This document shows positions 31,311 to 40,639 of a DNA stretch of 64,000 bases, piece after piece. The DNA comes from Coenobita brevimanus (lineage: Eukaryota; Arthropoda; Malacostraca; Decapoda; Coenobitidae). The stretch is taken from assembly GCA_032717465.1 (NCBI GenBank), contig CM064671.1:52190998-52254997 (forward strand). Direction: 5' to 3'. The position numbers and the translations under genes were made by a program. A model generated the notes under the pieces. It had not been told where the DNA came from. It ran no database searches and saw only the letters and a program-made list of their open reading frames with translations. The number at the start of each line of letters is the position of its first letter. The first letter of the stretch is position 1.

Positions 31311-33409
31311 TTAACCCCCTTACACCGGAAATAAAATCGTGAGCTGCAGCCAGATGTGGAGATAAACAAACTGATATTTTGGTGCTAATGACCATTTTTA
31401 ATTACTTCCCTTATACTACACTCTGTCTTTGCAAACCTACTACTATTATACACCATATGAAAGCTCAAAAGCTATACTTTCCTATAGCTAAGAGAAAAGT
31501 ACAATTGATTTGTAAATCAATGTGAAACTGAAAATAAAAAGAACTCTCTATCCAGGAAAAAAAAAAAATCAGCGTGTGTAAAATTACAATTTATGTAAAG
31601 CACTTGCATGATAGTTGAGCAATACTGGTGTGTAGTAGATGTTGAAGGGTGGTTATTTACTTCCTGCGTTTTTTGTGGTATGGCACAAAACATTCTGGGC
31701 AGAATCCAGCATCTCATTTAGCGCATTGGTAGCAACTTCGCACACGCCCTGTGTGCCCAGCAATGAATTTTCTTCTCTTCTCTGGTGGCAATTTTTGAAG
31801 GTCACGTCCATCATCCTCAGGCTCTCCAGACTGTGTAGGAGATGTGATTGGTTGTGGTGTGTGATTGCTTGTTTCAATTTGCTCTGCAGTACGACGTCTT
31901 CTTACGGTTTTTGGTGGGGCGAGGTCACCAACCAGGTCCTCAATGACAGAAATCATGAATTTGTATCTTGTCATTTTATGACTGTCGGAATTGTGCTTCT
32001 TGTATAGTATATAACTGTTTAGTATTGCTGTACCAAACAGAGCTAATGCAGTTTTTGTGGTCCATTTCAGAGTTCGCCTCTCACTCAGGTAGGCGTACAG
32101 CTTTGTGTCCTTTAGGTCCACGCCCCCCATGACATTATTAAAGTCAGCAACTATATTTGGCAGCCTCCTTTCTGATATATTTCCTCTATGAACAGTAGTG
32201 TACCCTGCGTTTGCAACAGTTGACAGAAGTACAGGTGTCTTTTTTCCATCTTTATATGCCACACAGAGCATGGGTCCTTGTCTGCGCTCAGACACCTGAT
32301 GGTTTACAAGTTTTTCTCTTACAGCTTCCTGTGGCAAACCTTTTCTATTGATCCTTACTGTTCCTGTTGCTGTGGTTTGCTTTTGCCACAAATCTTGGAA
32401 CAGTTTTGGTGATGTAAAGTAATTGTCGAGGCCAAGGTGATGGCCTCTGTGTAGAAGGTCTGTTTGGGTCAACAGGCGCATGACCAGGTCATAGATTGCT
32501 CCATTTTCACTGACTGGATGTGGTGAAATGCCTTTGAAGACCTCAAAGGTGAGAGTATAGCCAGTCTGTGATTCAAAGAGGCACCAAACTTTTATGTCAA
32601 ATCTATCATGATGTTTGTTAGGCATATATTGTCGTAGAAGAGGAGTTTTTCTGTGGTAGCCAATAATACTCTCGTCAACAGAGATTTCCCTTTGATATTA
32701 ATACTGAGATTTGAATCTTGACTGGAAATGATCAATTAGTGGCTGGATCTTGTACAGTCTGTATGATGGGTCATTAGGTTGGAGAATTGAAGAATTATCA
32801 CTGAAGTGAAGAAACTTGAGCAGCAGTTCAAACCGCTCTCTGTTGAAATGTTCTTTGAACCAAGGAGTGTTTTGGCTGTGGTTTGAACTGTCCCAATATG
32901 ATCTGATTGTAGGTTTCTTTATCAGCCCCATGTTCAAAAGCACTCCTAGAAATGCATAAAATTCCCTGTTTGTAGTTTTACCTTGCTTGATCCAAATATG
33001 AACAACAGATCTTGGTTTCTCTCTCAAATAATCATCATGGGCTTCTATCTACTGTTCAGCATAAAGATTTGTTTCCTCTACAATTTTACTAACTAGTAAA
33101 TCAGTTATAAACAACTTTAGATACTCTATAGGTTTGGCACAATCATTTGGAGGGCGTTTCAGGCCCGTGGCACCAGAAAAAGGCATGGGAGGAGGGCCAG
33201 CATCACTGTCAGGTACTGGCATCCATGCCACAGGTGCTACCACAGGTCCAGATGGGCCACACCCACCTGCTGGATCGTGTGAGTCACTGTCATCTCTTGG
33301 TTCACTGTCATCACTTGAATCACATCGAATAATCATCACTTGATTCACTCAGCTCCTCATCACTAGTGTCATACTCATTTTCACCATCAGAACACTGCGA
33401 ATCCTCCAT
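31311..33409 (-). mobile_element. piggyBac-like DNA transposon, right end unresolved
   Basis: A TTAA at 31311-31314 is followed inward by CCCCCTTACACCGG, a plausible piggyBac terminus and target. The matching inverted end was not found upstream of the gene on the other side, so that boundary is set at the start codon only. Confidence 0.6.
31657..33409 (-). pseudogene. piggyBac-like transposase, broken
   Basis: The gene starts at Met 33409 with an acidic N-terminus (MEDSQCSDGENEYDTSDEE). A frameshift lies near 33335, then come a TAG just past AEQ near 33047, a TAA at 32698-32700 and a TGA at 31714-31716; the frame resumes with family sequence after each. The catalytic acidic residues remain recognisable: SVDES near 32680, LDNYFTS near 32420 and GGVDL near 32125. 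The C-terminal cysteine-rich zinc domain is CYQCAK, a stop, then FCPECFVPYH, ending at 31657. A functional protein would excise and integrate at TTAA. This copy would need three stops and a frameshift bypassed. Confidence 0.85.
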
Positions 33410-34009
33410 ACTAATACTTTCGTCAGCAATCCTAAATTCTTAGTCTTTTATCTAAAATACTTATCTCCCTGTAAATATAAGGAAAATGTAATTATTCTAA
33501 TAAAAAAAATTGACACAACAGCTGACCACCCAACTACAGGCAACCCACCACGTGCACACTCGAGTCACTGACAATTTTATCACTGGTATCGCTCAAAACC
33601 CATACTTTCTTCTTCATTAGACTTATTTCACATAGCAGAAGATATCTCGGTATTATTTTACAAGTGGACAATATGCAGTTTTGGAATTTTAGCACCATTA
33701 ACGTATAGTATAGTCCTTAAGGATCACAATGAACCCCCATTATCCCATTCGGAAATTTATATTTTCAGAGATAATGAATTTATTTTGAAATTCCAAAAAA
33801 ACCCTACCTTGGATCTTCACTCGGCCACTCCGGATAAAAAATGCGTGCGTTCGTACGTGTGTTTCTCTTCCCTTCGACTGTGCATGCGTCTCGTAGGTCT
33901 GTATCACCCACTTATAGGCCTGCTTTAGGTCACGTGATGGAATTCGGCCAATGAATTTGAACTGCGCTCTTTGATTCAGTCTGGATGGAAAATTCAAATC
34001 CTTCTCGCA
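33410..34009. other. Stretch with no recognisable gene
   Basis: AT-rich, then a GC-richer part near 33830-33960 containing GGCCAATGAA and CACGTGATGG. These could be promoter-like elements for the reading frame at 34010, but I cannot show it. Confidence 0.35.
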
Positions 34010-34382
34010 ATGGCCTGTGAAGAAGAAAGACGTGCTGTGTGTCCCGGGTGTGTTATTGATTATTTACCTGTAGAGGCTATTGAGTTTTTTTTAGAAGACA
34101 CGGTGTATTACCTTCTGAAGTTTATTGCCCAGATTGTCAGGAACCGTGTAAATTTAGAAAAGACAGACATCAGTGGTACTGTGGTCGGTACAAAAAGGAC
34201 GGTAAAACCAAGAAACGGGTCCAGTTTAGTTTTTGTGTGTCTGACTACAAAGGAAGTTTTTTGGACAACACACACCTTCCTGCCGGGCAAATTATATTGT
34301 TCATAAACCACTGGACTCGAAAGTTCTGGAACCACGACGTTATTGCCAAACGACCCTCGTCCTGGACAATTGTATCTCTTGG
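34010..34382 (+). pseudogene. ISXO2/Merlin-like N-terminal zinc-domain fragment
   Basis: A Met at 34010 opens an N-terminal part (CVIDYLPVEAIEFF). After an eight-T run near 34087 the family-like frame continues in another register: RRHGVLPSEVYCPDCQEPC, then HQWYCGRYKKDGKTKKR and GSFLDNTHLP. The CxxCxxxC zinc-binding start, the basic RYKKDGKTKK strand and the LDNTHLP segment recall the N-terminal part of ISXO2-like (IS1595/Merlin) transposase-derived proteins. The frame ends at GGGTAA, which also reads as a splice donor G|GTAAGC. The DDE core is not downstream, so this is either a fragment or a first exon. Confidence 0.45.
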
Positions 34383-34384
34383 GT

Positions 34385-34636
34385 AAGCATTCCCCTAGGA
34401 TAGGTATATTGGGGTAGGTTTGGTTAGGTTTAGTGTGTTTGGTGAGGTTACGTTACGTATTCCCCTAGGATAGGTTAGGTATATTGGGGTTGGTTTGTTT
34501 AGGTTTTGTGTGTTTGGTGAGGTTACGTTACGTATTCCCCAAGGATAGGTTAGGTATGTTTGATTACATTTGGTCAGGTTTCCTGCGTTTGGTGAGGTTA
34601 CGTTACGTCTGTTTGGGTAGGTTTCGTCTGTTCCAT
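34385..34636. repeat. 75-bp tandem repeat with TTAGG-like units
   Basis: GGTGAGGTTACGTTACGT recurs at 34441, 34516 and 34591, an exact 75-bp period, with partial units at the ends. Units contain GGATAGGTTAGGT and related G-rich strings similar to the arthropod TTAGG repeat. The open frame over it is a repeat artefact. Confidence 0.75.
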
Positions 34637-34646
34637 TATGTTAACC

Positions 34647-34853
34647 GGCGGTGCAGTATATTTTTCTGGTGGTTTTTTATGCGATTTGTTTTTTTCCTTC
34701 ATTTTTTTTTCGGAAGATGCTTGATTTCACCTACTTGTCCAATCAAGGTTCATGATTGGAAAAGAGGGGAAATGAGGCATTTCCGAAAAAAATGATGGTC
34801 AAAAACATTCGAATCGCATCAAAAACTACCAGAAAAATATATTGCACTACGGG
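34647..34853. mobile_element. Fold-back (hairpin) element
   Basis: GTGCAGTATATTTTTCTGGT (34651-34670) pairs with ACCAGAAAAATATATTGCAC (about 34829-34848). Complementarity continues inward through ATGCGATT/AATCGCAT and TTCGGAA/TTCCGAA, leaving a loop of about 50 bp. The right end abuts a run of about 14 Gs. No coding capacity. Confidence 0.65.
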
Positions 34854-34863
34854 GGGGGGGGGG

Positions 34864-35331
34864 TATTGTCCACTTGTAAATATTTACCGATATCTCCTTG
34901 TCACTACTATCTTTGGAAACCATAGTCACTCTCACAGATGGTATAATTATCGATATATGCACGCAAAATTCCGTCCATTGTACCTTAAAATGTTGTTCTT
35001 CTCAATACCGCAAAGTTCTTGTGCACTTTTAGCACTGAAAACAGCACTGTCAACAAAATACACTAATTGCATCATGTATCTGTTGTCATTATCTCTCTAC
35101 ATAATGGAAGTACCGTTATTTTGCGTACTAACCTGCTAAACAGGACGAAAAATACCGAACATCGGCACGGCTCCTAGCTCGCCCGAGGATACGGCATAGT
35201 GTGTGTTTATATTTTGAATAAACCCTGTATTTTGATTGGCTGCTGGAAGAAAATTGGCGGATTGGATGGGCCAATGAAAACTCGAGATCTGGCAGGCGTA
35301 TCCTGAACACCCCACCGTCTCCCTAGCTGTG
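34864..35331. other. Stretch with no recognisable gene
   Basis: I see two oppositely oriented CCAAT-type motifs (GATTGGCTG near 35236; GGGCCAATGA near 35269) but no gene beside them. Confidence 0.4.
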
Positions 35332-36745
35332 CATCAATCAATCAATCAATCATTTCCTGTGGCTCCCCACGGGATGCATAGGGCCTCAATGAACTCTCTC
35401 CACCAATATTTGTCTCTTGCCATCTCCTTCAGGTCCCACCAACACTCCTCTCCTGCTTCTTTTTTCATTGTCCTCAACCAGGTTTCCCTCGGCCTACCTC
35501 TACCTCTTCTTCCTCTAGCAGTCCACTCTGGCACATCCTGTATTAAACAACCTTCTTTTCCGTATATGTGCCCCAGCCATTTCCAGCGAGACAGTCTCAC
35601 ATATTCATTAACTGGTTCCACTCTCGTAATATCCCTTACTCTTTCATTTGTAACTCTGTCTTACCACTTTACCCCAAGAATCCTTCTCAGTATTTTATTC
35701 TCAAATCCTAATACTTTCTGATCTGTTGCAATTGTACTGTACCATGACTCATGCCCGTAAATTAAAATTGGTCTAATCATGGACTTGTAAATTTTCACTT
35801 TAGTGTGTACCGAAAGCATATTATTGTTCCAAACAGATTTCAACATTCCAACAGCTCGCCAAGCCTGTCTAATCCTCTCCTCAATTTCATTGTTTAATGA
35901 TCCATTAGATGATACAATCATTCCCAGATATTTAAAGTTTTCTACATTCTTTACCACATTATTCCCAATTACACAATCGATTTGGTTCTCCACGTTCATA
36001 TTAATAATTTCAGTCCACAATTTATTACTAATCCCACTTTTTCTCCTTCCTCCACCAGACAATCAAACACCCTCTGCATCTCGTAAATACTTCCGCAAAT
36101 CAGTACAATATCATCAGCATAGTCCAAATCCATCAGCTTCTTATTTTCTTTCCAGTTAATTCCTGCACCTGTTCTCCTTACAACCTTTTTCATAACATAA
36201 TCCATAACCAAAACAAACAACAATGGCGAAAGAACTCCTCTTTGAATCACTCTTGACCTAACTTGAAATGGATCACTCAAAGAACCACCCACCATTACCT
36301 TACAAAAAGTACCTTCATGCAGGCTTCTAATAATATTTACAAACTTTTCTGGTATACCATAGAATCTCATAATTTTCAACATAGCTCCACGTGAAACACT
36401 ATCAAACGCCTTTCCAAAATCCACAAAACACATGCTAAGTGGCATTTTCATCTCATTAGCTTGTTGCATTAGATGCCTTACAATGAAAATCTGATCATTA
36501 CAACCTCGACCCTTTCTAAATCCCGCTTGTTCTTCTCTTAAAATTTTATCAATTACTGGCTCTATTCTGTTCAACAAGATTTTGGAAAAGACTTTTGCAA
36601 CTACAGGTGTCAAAGTTATACCCCTCCAATTGCCACACACACTTAAATCTCCCTTTTTTGGTATTTTTATAATCACTCCATTTTTCCACTCTTCTGGAAT
36701 TCCACCATTATCCCAAGCCACATTAAAAAGCTGTGCATACCGCGG
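35332..36745 (-). mobile_element. Non-LTR retrotransposon with (TGAT)n tail, 5' truncated
   Basis: The minus strand encodes reverse transcriptase and a C-terminal region, followed after GGAGCCACAGGAAATGATTG by (TGAT)n (35332-35352). The upstream end breaks off near 36745, so endonuclease is missing. Clade is uncertain; the tail fits RTE-like elements. Confidence 0.75.
35346..36721 (-). pseudogene. Reverse transcriptase, 5' truncated and frameshifted
   Basis: Motifs in order are IPEEWKNGVIIKIPKKGD near 36690, NWRGITLTPV, EEQAGFRKGRGCNDQ near 36510, CFVDFGKAFDSV near 36420, a strand with QRGVLSPLLF near 36230, and LDYADDIVLI near 36115. Near 36030 the frame shifts and continues with NFKYLGMIVSSNGS and RPILIYGHESW. 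A further shift near 35660 leads to RLSRWKWLGHIYG and ends GATGND at 35346. RT would copy element RNA at the target. Inactive in this copy. Confidence 0.8.
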
Positions 36746-36760
36746 AGTTTAAACAGGGAC

Positions 36761-37050
36761 CAGAAGGCGGATGCACTAACACGTCCCCGTAAGGTCGTCG
36801 CCGCTACGGTCCCCGTACGATAGTCGGTGTTTTGCTATGTACTAACATTTCTCCCACCATCGTACGGTGACCGTAAGGCTAAGGGCGGGGAAAAACTCGC
36901 TGTGTTTGAGGGAATTTTTCCCCGCTCAGCTGATGGTCGCTCTGGCCAATCACAACGCAGGATGCTTCTCTGCCTAGAGGCTTCAGCCAATCATCGTGTT
37001 TGGTGACACTGACTCTCAGCTGAGAAGAATTCAAAAACAAAACAGAGGAC
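36761..37050 (+). repeat. Left long terminal inverted repeat
   Basis: This arm matches the reverse complement of 40105-40387. The tip is CAGAAGGCGGATGCACTAAC. Within it TCGTACGGTGACCGT forms a local palindrome with the earlier CCCGTACGATA. It also carries CCAAT motifs (GGCCAATCAC, CAGCCAATCA). Confidence 0.75.
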
Positions 37051-37433
37051 AGGCTTGCATGAAATATATGAAGTGTTTGTCAGTTTGGGAAGTGCAGTGA
37101 GCAGAAAGCATTACTCACAATATTACCAGCATAGCTACTGCTGCATGTTGTGCAGCAGTACTGCATATTACTATTATACAATAATGTACGAGTACATTAA
37201 AATGCCTTCAGTATTCTGTACAGACTGAATCGCTCTTATTTTTAACATTTCAGCCGTACAACACTTATTACGACATTAATGTGCGTTCTGCAAAACTAAA
37301 CTGACACTGTTGTACACTGTACAGTACTGTACCTGACATTTTATGTCGAACAAAAGCACCCTAGAAAAAGCACCCTGGGATAAAAGCTCCAGCAAAGAAA
37401 ATAAATTTGTGTAGTTTTTTATTTTATTTTTTG
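37051..37433. other. Interior stretch without gene
   Basis: AT-rich sequence next to the left long arm. I see no domain. Confidence 0.5.
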
Positions 37434-38575
37434 CTTAACAGTAACCTGACCAAAGGTAACTGAACAGCCTGAGCTAAGCCAACGAGCCTAACCTAACCAA
37501 ACCTTAACCAAACAATTTCACCTAACCTAACAACCTAACAATACTAACTAAATAACCTAACCTAACAGAACTTAGCTGAAGAAACATAAGAGCCACATAG
37601 AACAAGCTAACCTAAGCCAGGAAAATAATAATAATAATAATAATAATCGACCTAACAAGCTAAATTTATCCAACCCTAACCTTGCTCTGAGATTCACATA
37701 TATACTGTTCTCAGTCATTCCTCACTTTTGCCAGAAAATACTGAATAATTCCTTTTTAAGTCCCAAGAGGGATTCCATCTCTCCTTGGAAGTTTTGAATA
37801 AATATATACTCGGGTTAATCTTAAATTTTTATGGCATGGAATTTAGTGGTTTTAGTGAAAATTTTGGTATAATCTGTTTATATTAAGATTTTGTACTTTT
37901 ATGTGGCCATAACAATTATGTGAGGATCCAAATTTTGTCCTTACTCTCAGAAGGCACAAATCAAAAGCCAAAAACCAAAAAATGTAACCAACATAACAGG
38001 CTTTTATGACCGTTTTGGCTTTTTTTTTTTTTTTAATTATTTGCCCCCTTGAAATGTCAAAATTCCCCTTGCCCTGTTTACACAACTATCATATGCTAAC
38101 TCAACATGAGCCTAAACTTAAATTAGCCTAGATAATTTTAACCCACCCTATTCCAGTAATAAACTACCCTAACTTAAATAACCTAAATTTAAAATAATCT
38201 GGTTTAAACTAAAAGTAACCAAGGCTTAACCCAATTCTTACACCAACCTAATCTCACCTAACCTTAAATTAGCCTAACATTAGTTTAACATAGCTAACCT
38301 TATCAATACTCAATCCAACAATAAACAATCTTACCTAACAAAAATAAACCTAAGCTAACCAACATTTAACCTAACCTAACCTAATTCTTAAATTAACCTA
38401 ACCTAACCCAGTACTAACCTAACCTTACATGAGCCCAAATTAAACTAAGCTAACTTTACAATAATCCAGTCCACATATAAACAAACCTAACCTAACAAAA
38501 ATTAACCAAATCAAAAATAACCTAACCTTGATTTTAAATTAACCTAACCTATCTTGAAACTATATTAGAAAAGGG
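37434..38575. repeat. CCTAA-rich degenerate repeat region
   Basis: AACCTAACCTAAC-type strings recur densely but with many variants (CCTAACAA, CCTAAGC, CCTTACA). The pattern is consistent with an old, scrambled array of the arthropod TTAGG telomere unit on its C-strand. An ATA-rich part with (AAT)n near 37626 and a T-run near 38580 interrupt it. No gene. Confidence 0.6.
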
Positions 38576-38984
38576 ATTTTTTTTTTTTTTTCTAGGGGCT
38601 TGACCTGTTAGGCTATTCTCCTAGAGGTTCTTGTCCTGACGGTGTACTCTACTGCACAACAGAACATATTATACTACTCTACAGCACTACACCTTACACT
38701 ATTTCACACTAACATTGCTGTACACTACTATAAACTACATTAAAGCACACTATAATTTTCTACCAACCTAAAGCATACGTTAATACTGTAAAACACTAAT
38801 TTATAGTACTACACAACACTGATGAGCATATAATACAGTAGAACACTAATGAACACACACTGAAACCACCAATTTACACTAATGTACAATTCAGCGCACT
38901 GTATATTGTTGTACAGCACCTCTATTAACTACCCAGTTTAGTGAAATAATTCGTTTACACGAGAGAATGCTTAATTCAATTTAT
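38576..38984. other. Interior stretch with ACACT-type words
   Basis: Short words such as ACTACACA, ACACTA and TACTGTA recur with no fixed period. No gene. Confidence 0.4.
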
Positions 38985-39171
38985 TTTCGGGTGGCTGAAA
39001 GATACGGGAGACGTTAAGGTTGGTCGGGCCCAACCTTAGCGGCGATCGTAACTCCGGCTCCCGTAAGGTCTCCGAAAGTGTTTAGTGCATGCCAACATCC
39101 GACGCCGCTCCCTTTTCCCCCGCCCGTAGCGAGTTACGGGACCGTAACGGCGTTAGTGCATCCGGCCCCAG
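38985..39171 (-). repeat. Third terminal-motif module
   Basis: The complement of the right edge reads CTGGGGCCGGATGCACTAAC, resembling the tips of the long arms. Inward it has CGGTCCCGTAACTCG and a hairpin around GGTTGGTCGGGCCCAACC. It is divergent from the two long arms beyond the tip. Confidence 0.5.
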
Positions 39172-39202
39172 TTTGGAGACTCAGGGAGCAAGCCTGCCTG
39201 GC

Positions 39203-40108
39203 CCTAATCCGGATTCACAAACGGTCGCACGCTCTTTGCGCCTCTCTTACCGGTCGCGCCGCTCCCTTTCGGCGTTTCGTGTATTTACCTATGTAAGTAC
39301 TGACGTACGCCCGTATGTCTGTGCTTACGGAAGTACTGTAAGTACATAGGTACGTCCTTGCGTAAGTATTCACGTACGTAAGTACGTACGCATGTGTTTA
39401 TGTATGAACATATGTACATGCCTACGAATGCACCCATGTACGTACTTACGTACATCCATGTATACGTACTCATGTACACACCTATGTACGTACTAACGCA
39501 TTCATGTACTTACTCACGTATGAACTTGCATACGGAAGTACGTACATACTTAAGTACTTGCGTAAGTATTCACTTATGTAAGTACGTATATCCGTAAGTA
39601 TTCACGTACGTTCTTCCCTAAGTATTCACGTACGTACGTAAGTGCATGCTTACGTGAGTTGACGTACGTACATAAGTACCTATGAAAGTATTCACGTCCG
39701 TACGTACGTACGTGAATACTTATATTCATATGTACGTAAATACCTTAGTCCGCCTTGGGATACATAAATTTTGTCCTTAAGTACGTATGTGATTACGAGC
39801 GTAAATGCATATGTACGTATTTATGTACAGTATGTACTTGTTTTGTGGGGATAGGGAGGGAAATAAGGAGGGGGAAGGGAAGAGAATGGGGGAGGGTGTG
39901 GTCTGTTTAAATTCAGTCACGTGATAGATCGGTGCCTGCTGATTGGTCGAGTAAGTTTTCCCCAGAAAAATACCTGCTCGCTACGGAAGAGACTTGGAAG
40001 GGAGCCAAATACAGCGTTTGTGAATCGCCCTTGAGGAGTGATCGTTGACTCCCGTACTACGTCGTGCGGCTCTGTCGCCCAGCAGCCGTTTGTGAATCCC
40101 GGCCCGTA
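39203..40108. mobile_element. Nested TIR element with ACGT-rich core
   Basis: GGATTCACAAACGGTC (39211-39226) pairs with the complement of CCGTTTGTGAATCC (about 40086-40099). A further GTTTGTGAATCGCC stands at 40017-40030. The core is an ACGTAC-rich tract. No transposase is encoded, so it would be non-autonomous. Confidence 0.55.
39285..39835. repeat. GTAC/ACGT palindromic tetranucleotide tract
   Basis: About 550 bp made of ACGTACGTAAGTAC-like strings. Four-base self-complementary words recur with no fixed larger period. Open frames rich in Met, Tyr and Thr on both strands come from this composition. Confidence 0.8.
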
Positions 40109-40387
40109 CTCTGTTTTGTTTTTGAGTTCTTGTCAGCTGAGACCGAGTCAGTGTCACCAAACACGATGATTGGCTGAAGCGTCTAGGCAGAGAAGCATCC
40201 TACGTTGTGAGTGGCCAAAACGACCATCAGCAGAGCAGGGAAAAATTCCCCAAAACAGAGCGAGTTTTTCCCCGCCCTTAGCCTTACGGTCACCGTACGA
40301 TGGTGGGAGAAAATTTGTTAGTACATGGCAAATCACCGACCATCGTATGGGGACCTTACGGGGACGCGTTAGTGCATCTGCCCCCAG
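40105..40387 (-). repeat. Right long terminal inverted repeat
   Basis: Reverse-complement match of 36761-37050, with tip CTGGGGGCAGATGCACTAAC at 40387. Most differences from the left arm are near the tip and at 40280-40340. Confidence 0.75.
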
Positions 40388-40490
40388 AATTTGCTATTAT
40401 TTAATTTGCAATGAAGAATGGGTACGAAATTTTTTCCACTTCTCTTGAGTATTTAGATTTTTATACCCGCGTTCGCGATTTGAGAACGAG

Positions 40491-40494
<4 letters not shown>

Positions 40495-40549
<55 letters not shown>
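40495..40549. repeat. (CT)n microsatellite
   Basis: This is a perfect CT tract. Confidence 0.95.
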
Positions 40550-40553
<4 letters not shown>

Positions 40554-40639
40554 GCCTATGTGCTCTTACATAATTGTTCATACTTAATTGTATCTCTACA
40601 GGAATGAGTCAGGTTCGTACTGTCCCGTGTTTTGAACCA

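Larger units (their letters stand above)
36761..40387. mobile_element. Long-TIR composite element
   Basis: The left arm 36761-37050 and the complement of the right arm 40105-40387 match over about 285 bp. Both carry GATGCACTAAC near the tip, then CCCCGTAAGGTC, CCACCATCGTACGGTGACCG, GGCGGGGAAAAACTCGCT, and an inner section with CAGCCAATCATCGTGTTTGG. The interior has no transposase. It contains CCTAA-rich DNA, a third copy of the terminal motif at 39151-39171 and a smaller nested TIR element. I do not recognise the superfamily. Confidence 0.7.

Noticed and set aside
33830..34000. Promoter with CCAAT box for a host gene
   Set aside because: A single motif near a possible first exon is too little; similar CCAAT motifs occur in the long-TIR arms.
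34441..34636. CRISPR-like array (75-bp period)
   Set aside because: Repeats are contiguous and similar throughout, with no variable spacers, in a eukaryotic context. It is a tandem repeat.
39285..39600. Met/Tyr/Thr-rich open frames
   Set aside because: They follow from the ACGT/GTAC composition of the tract.
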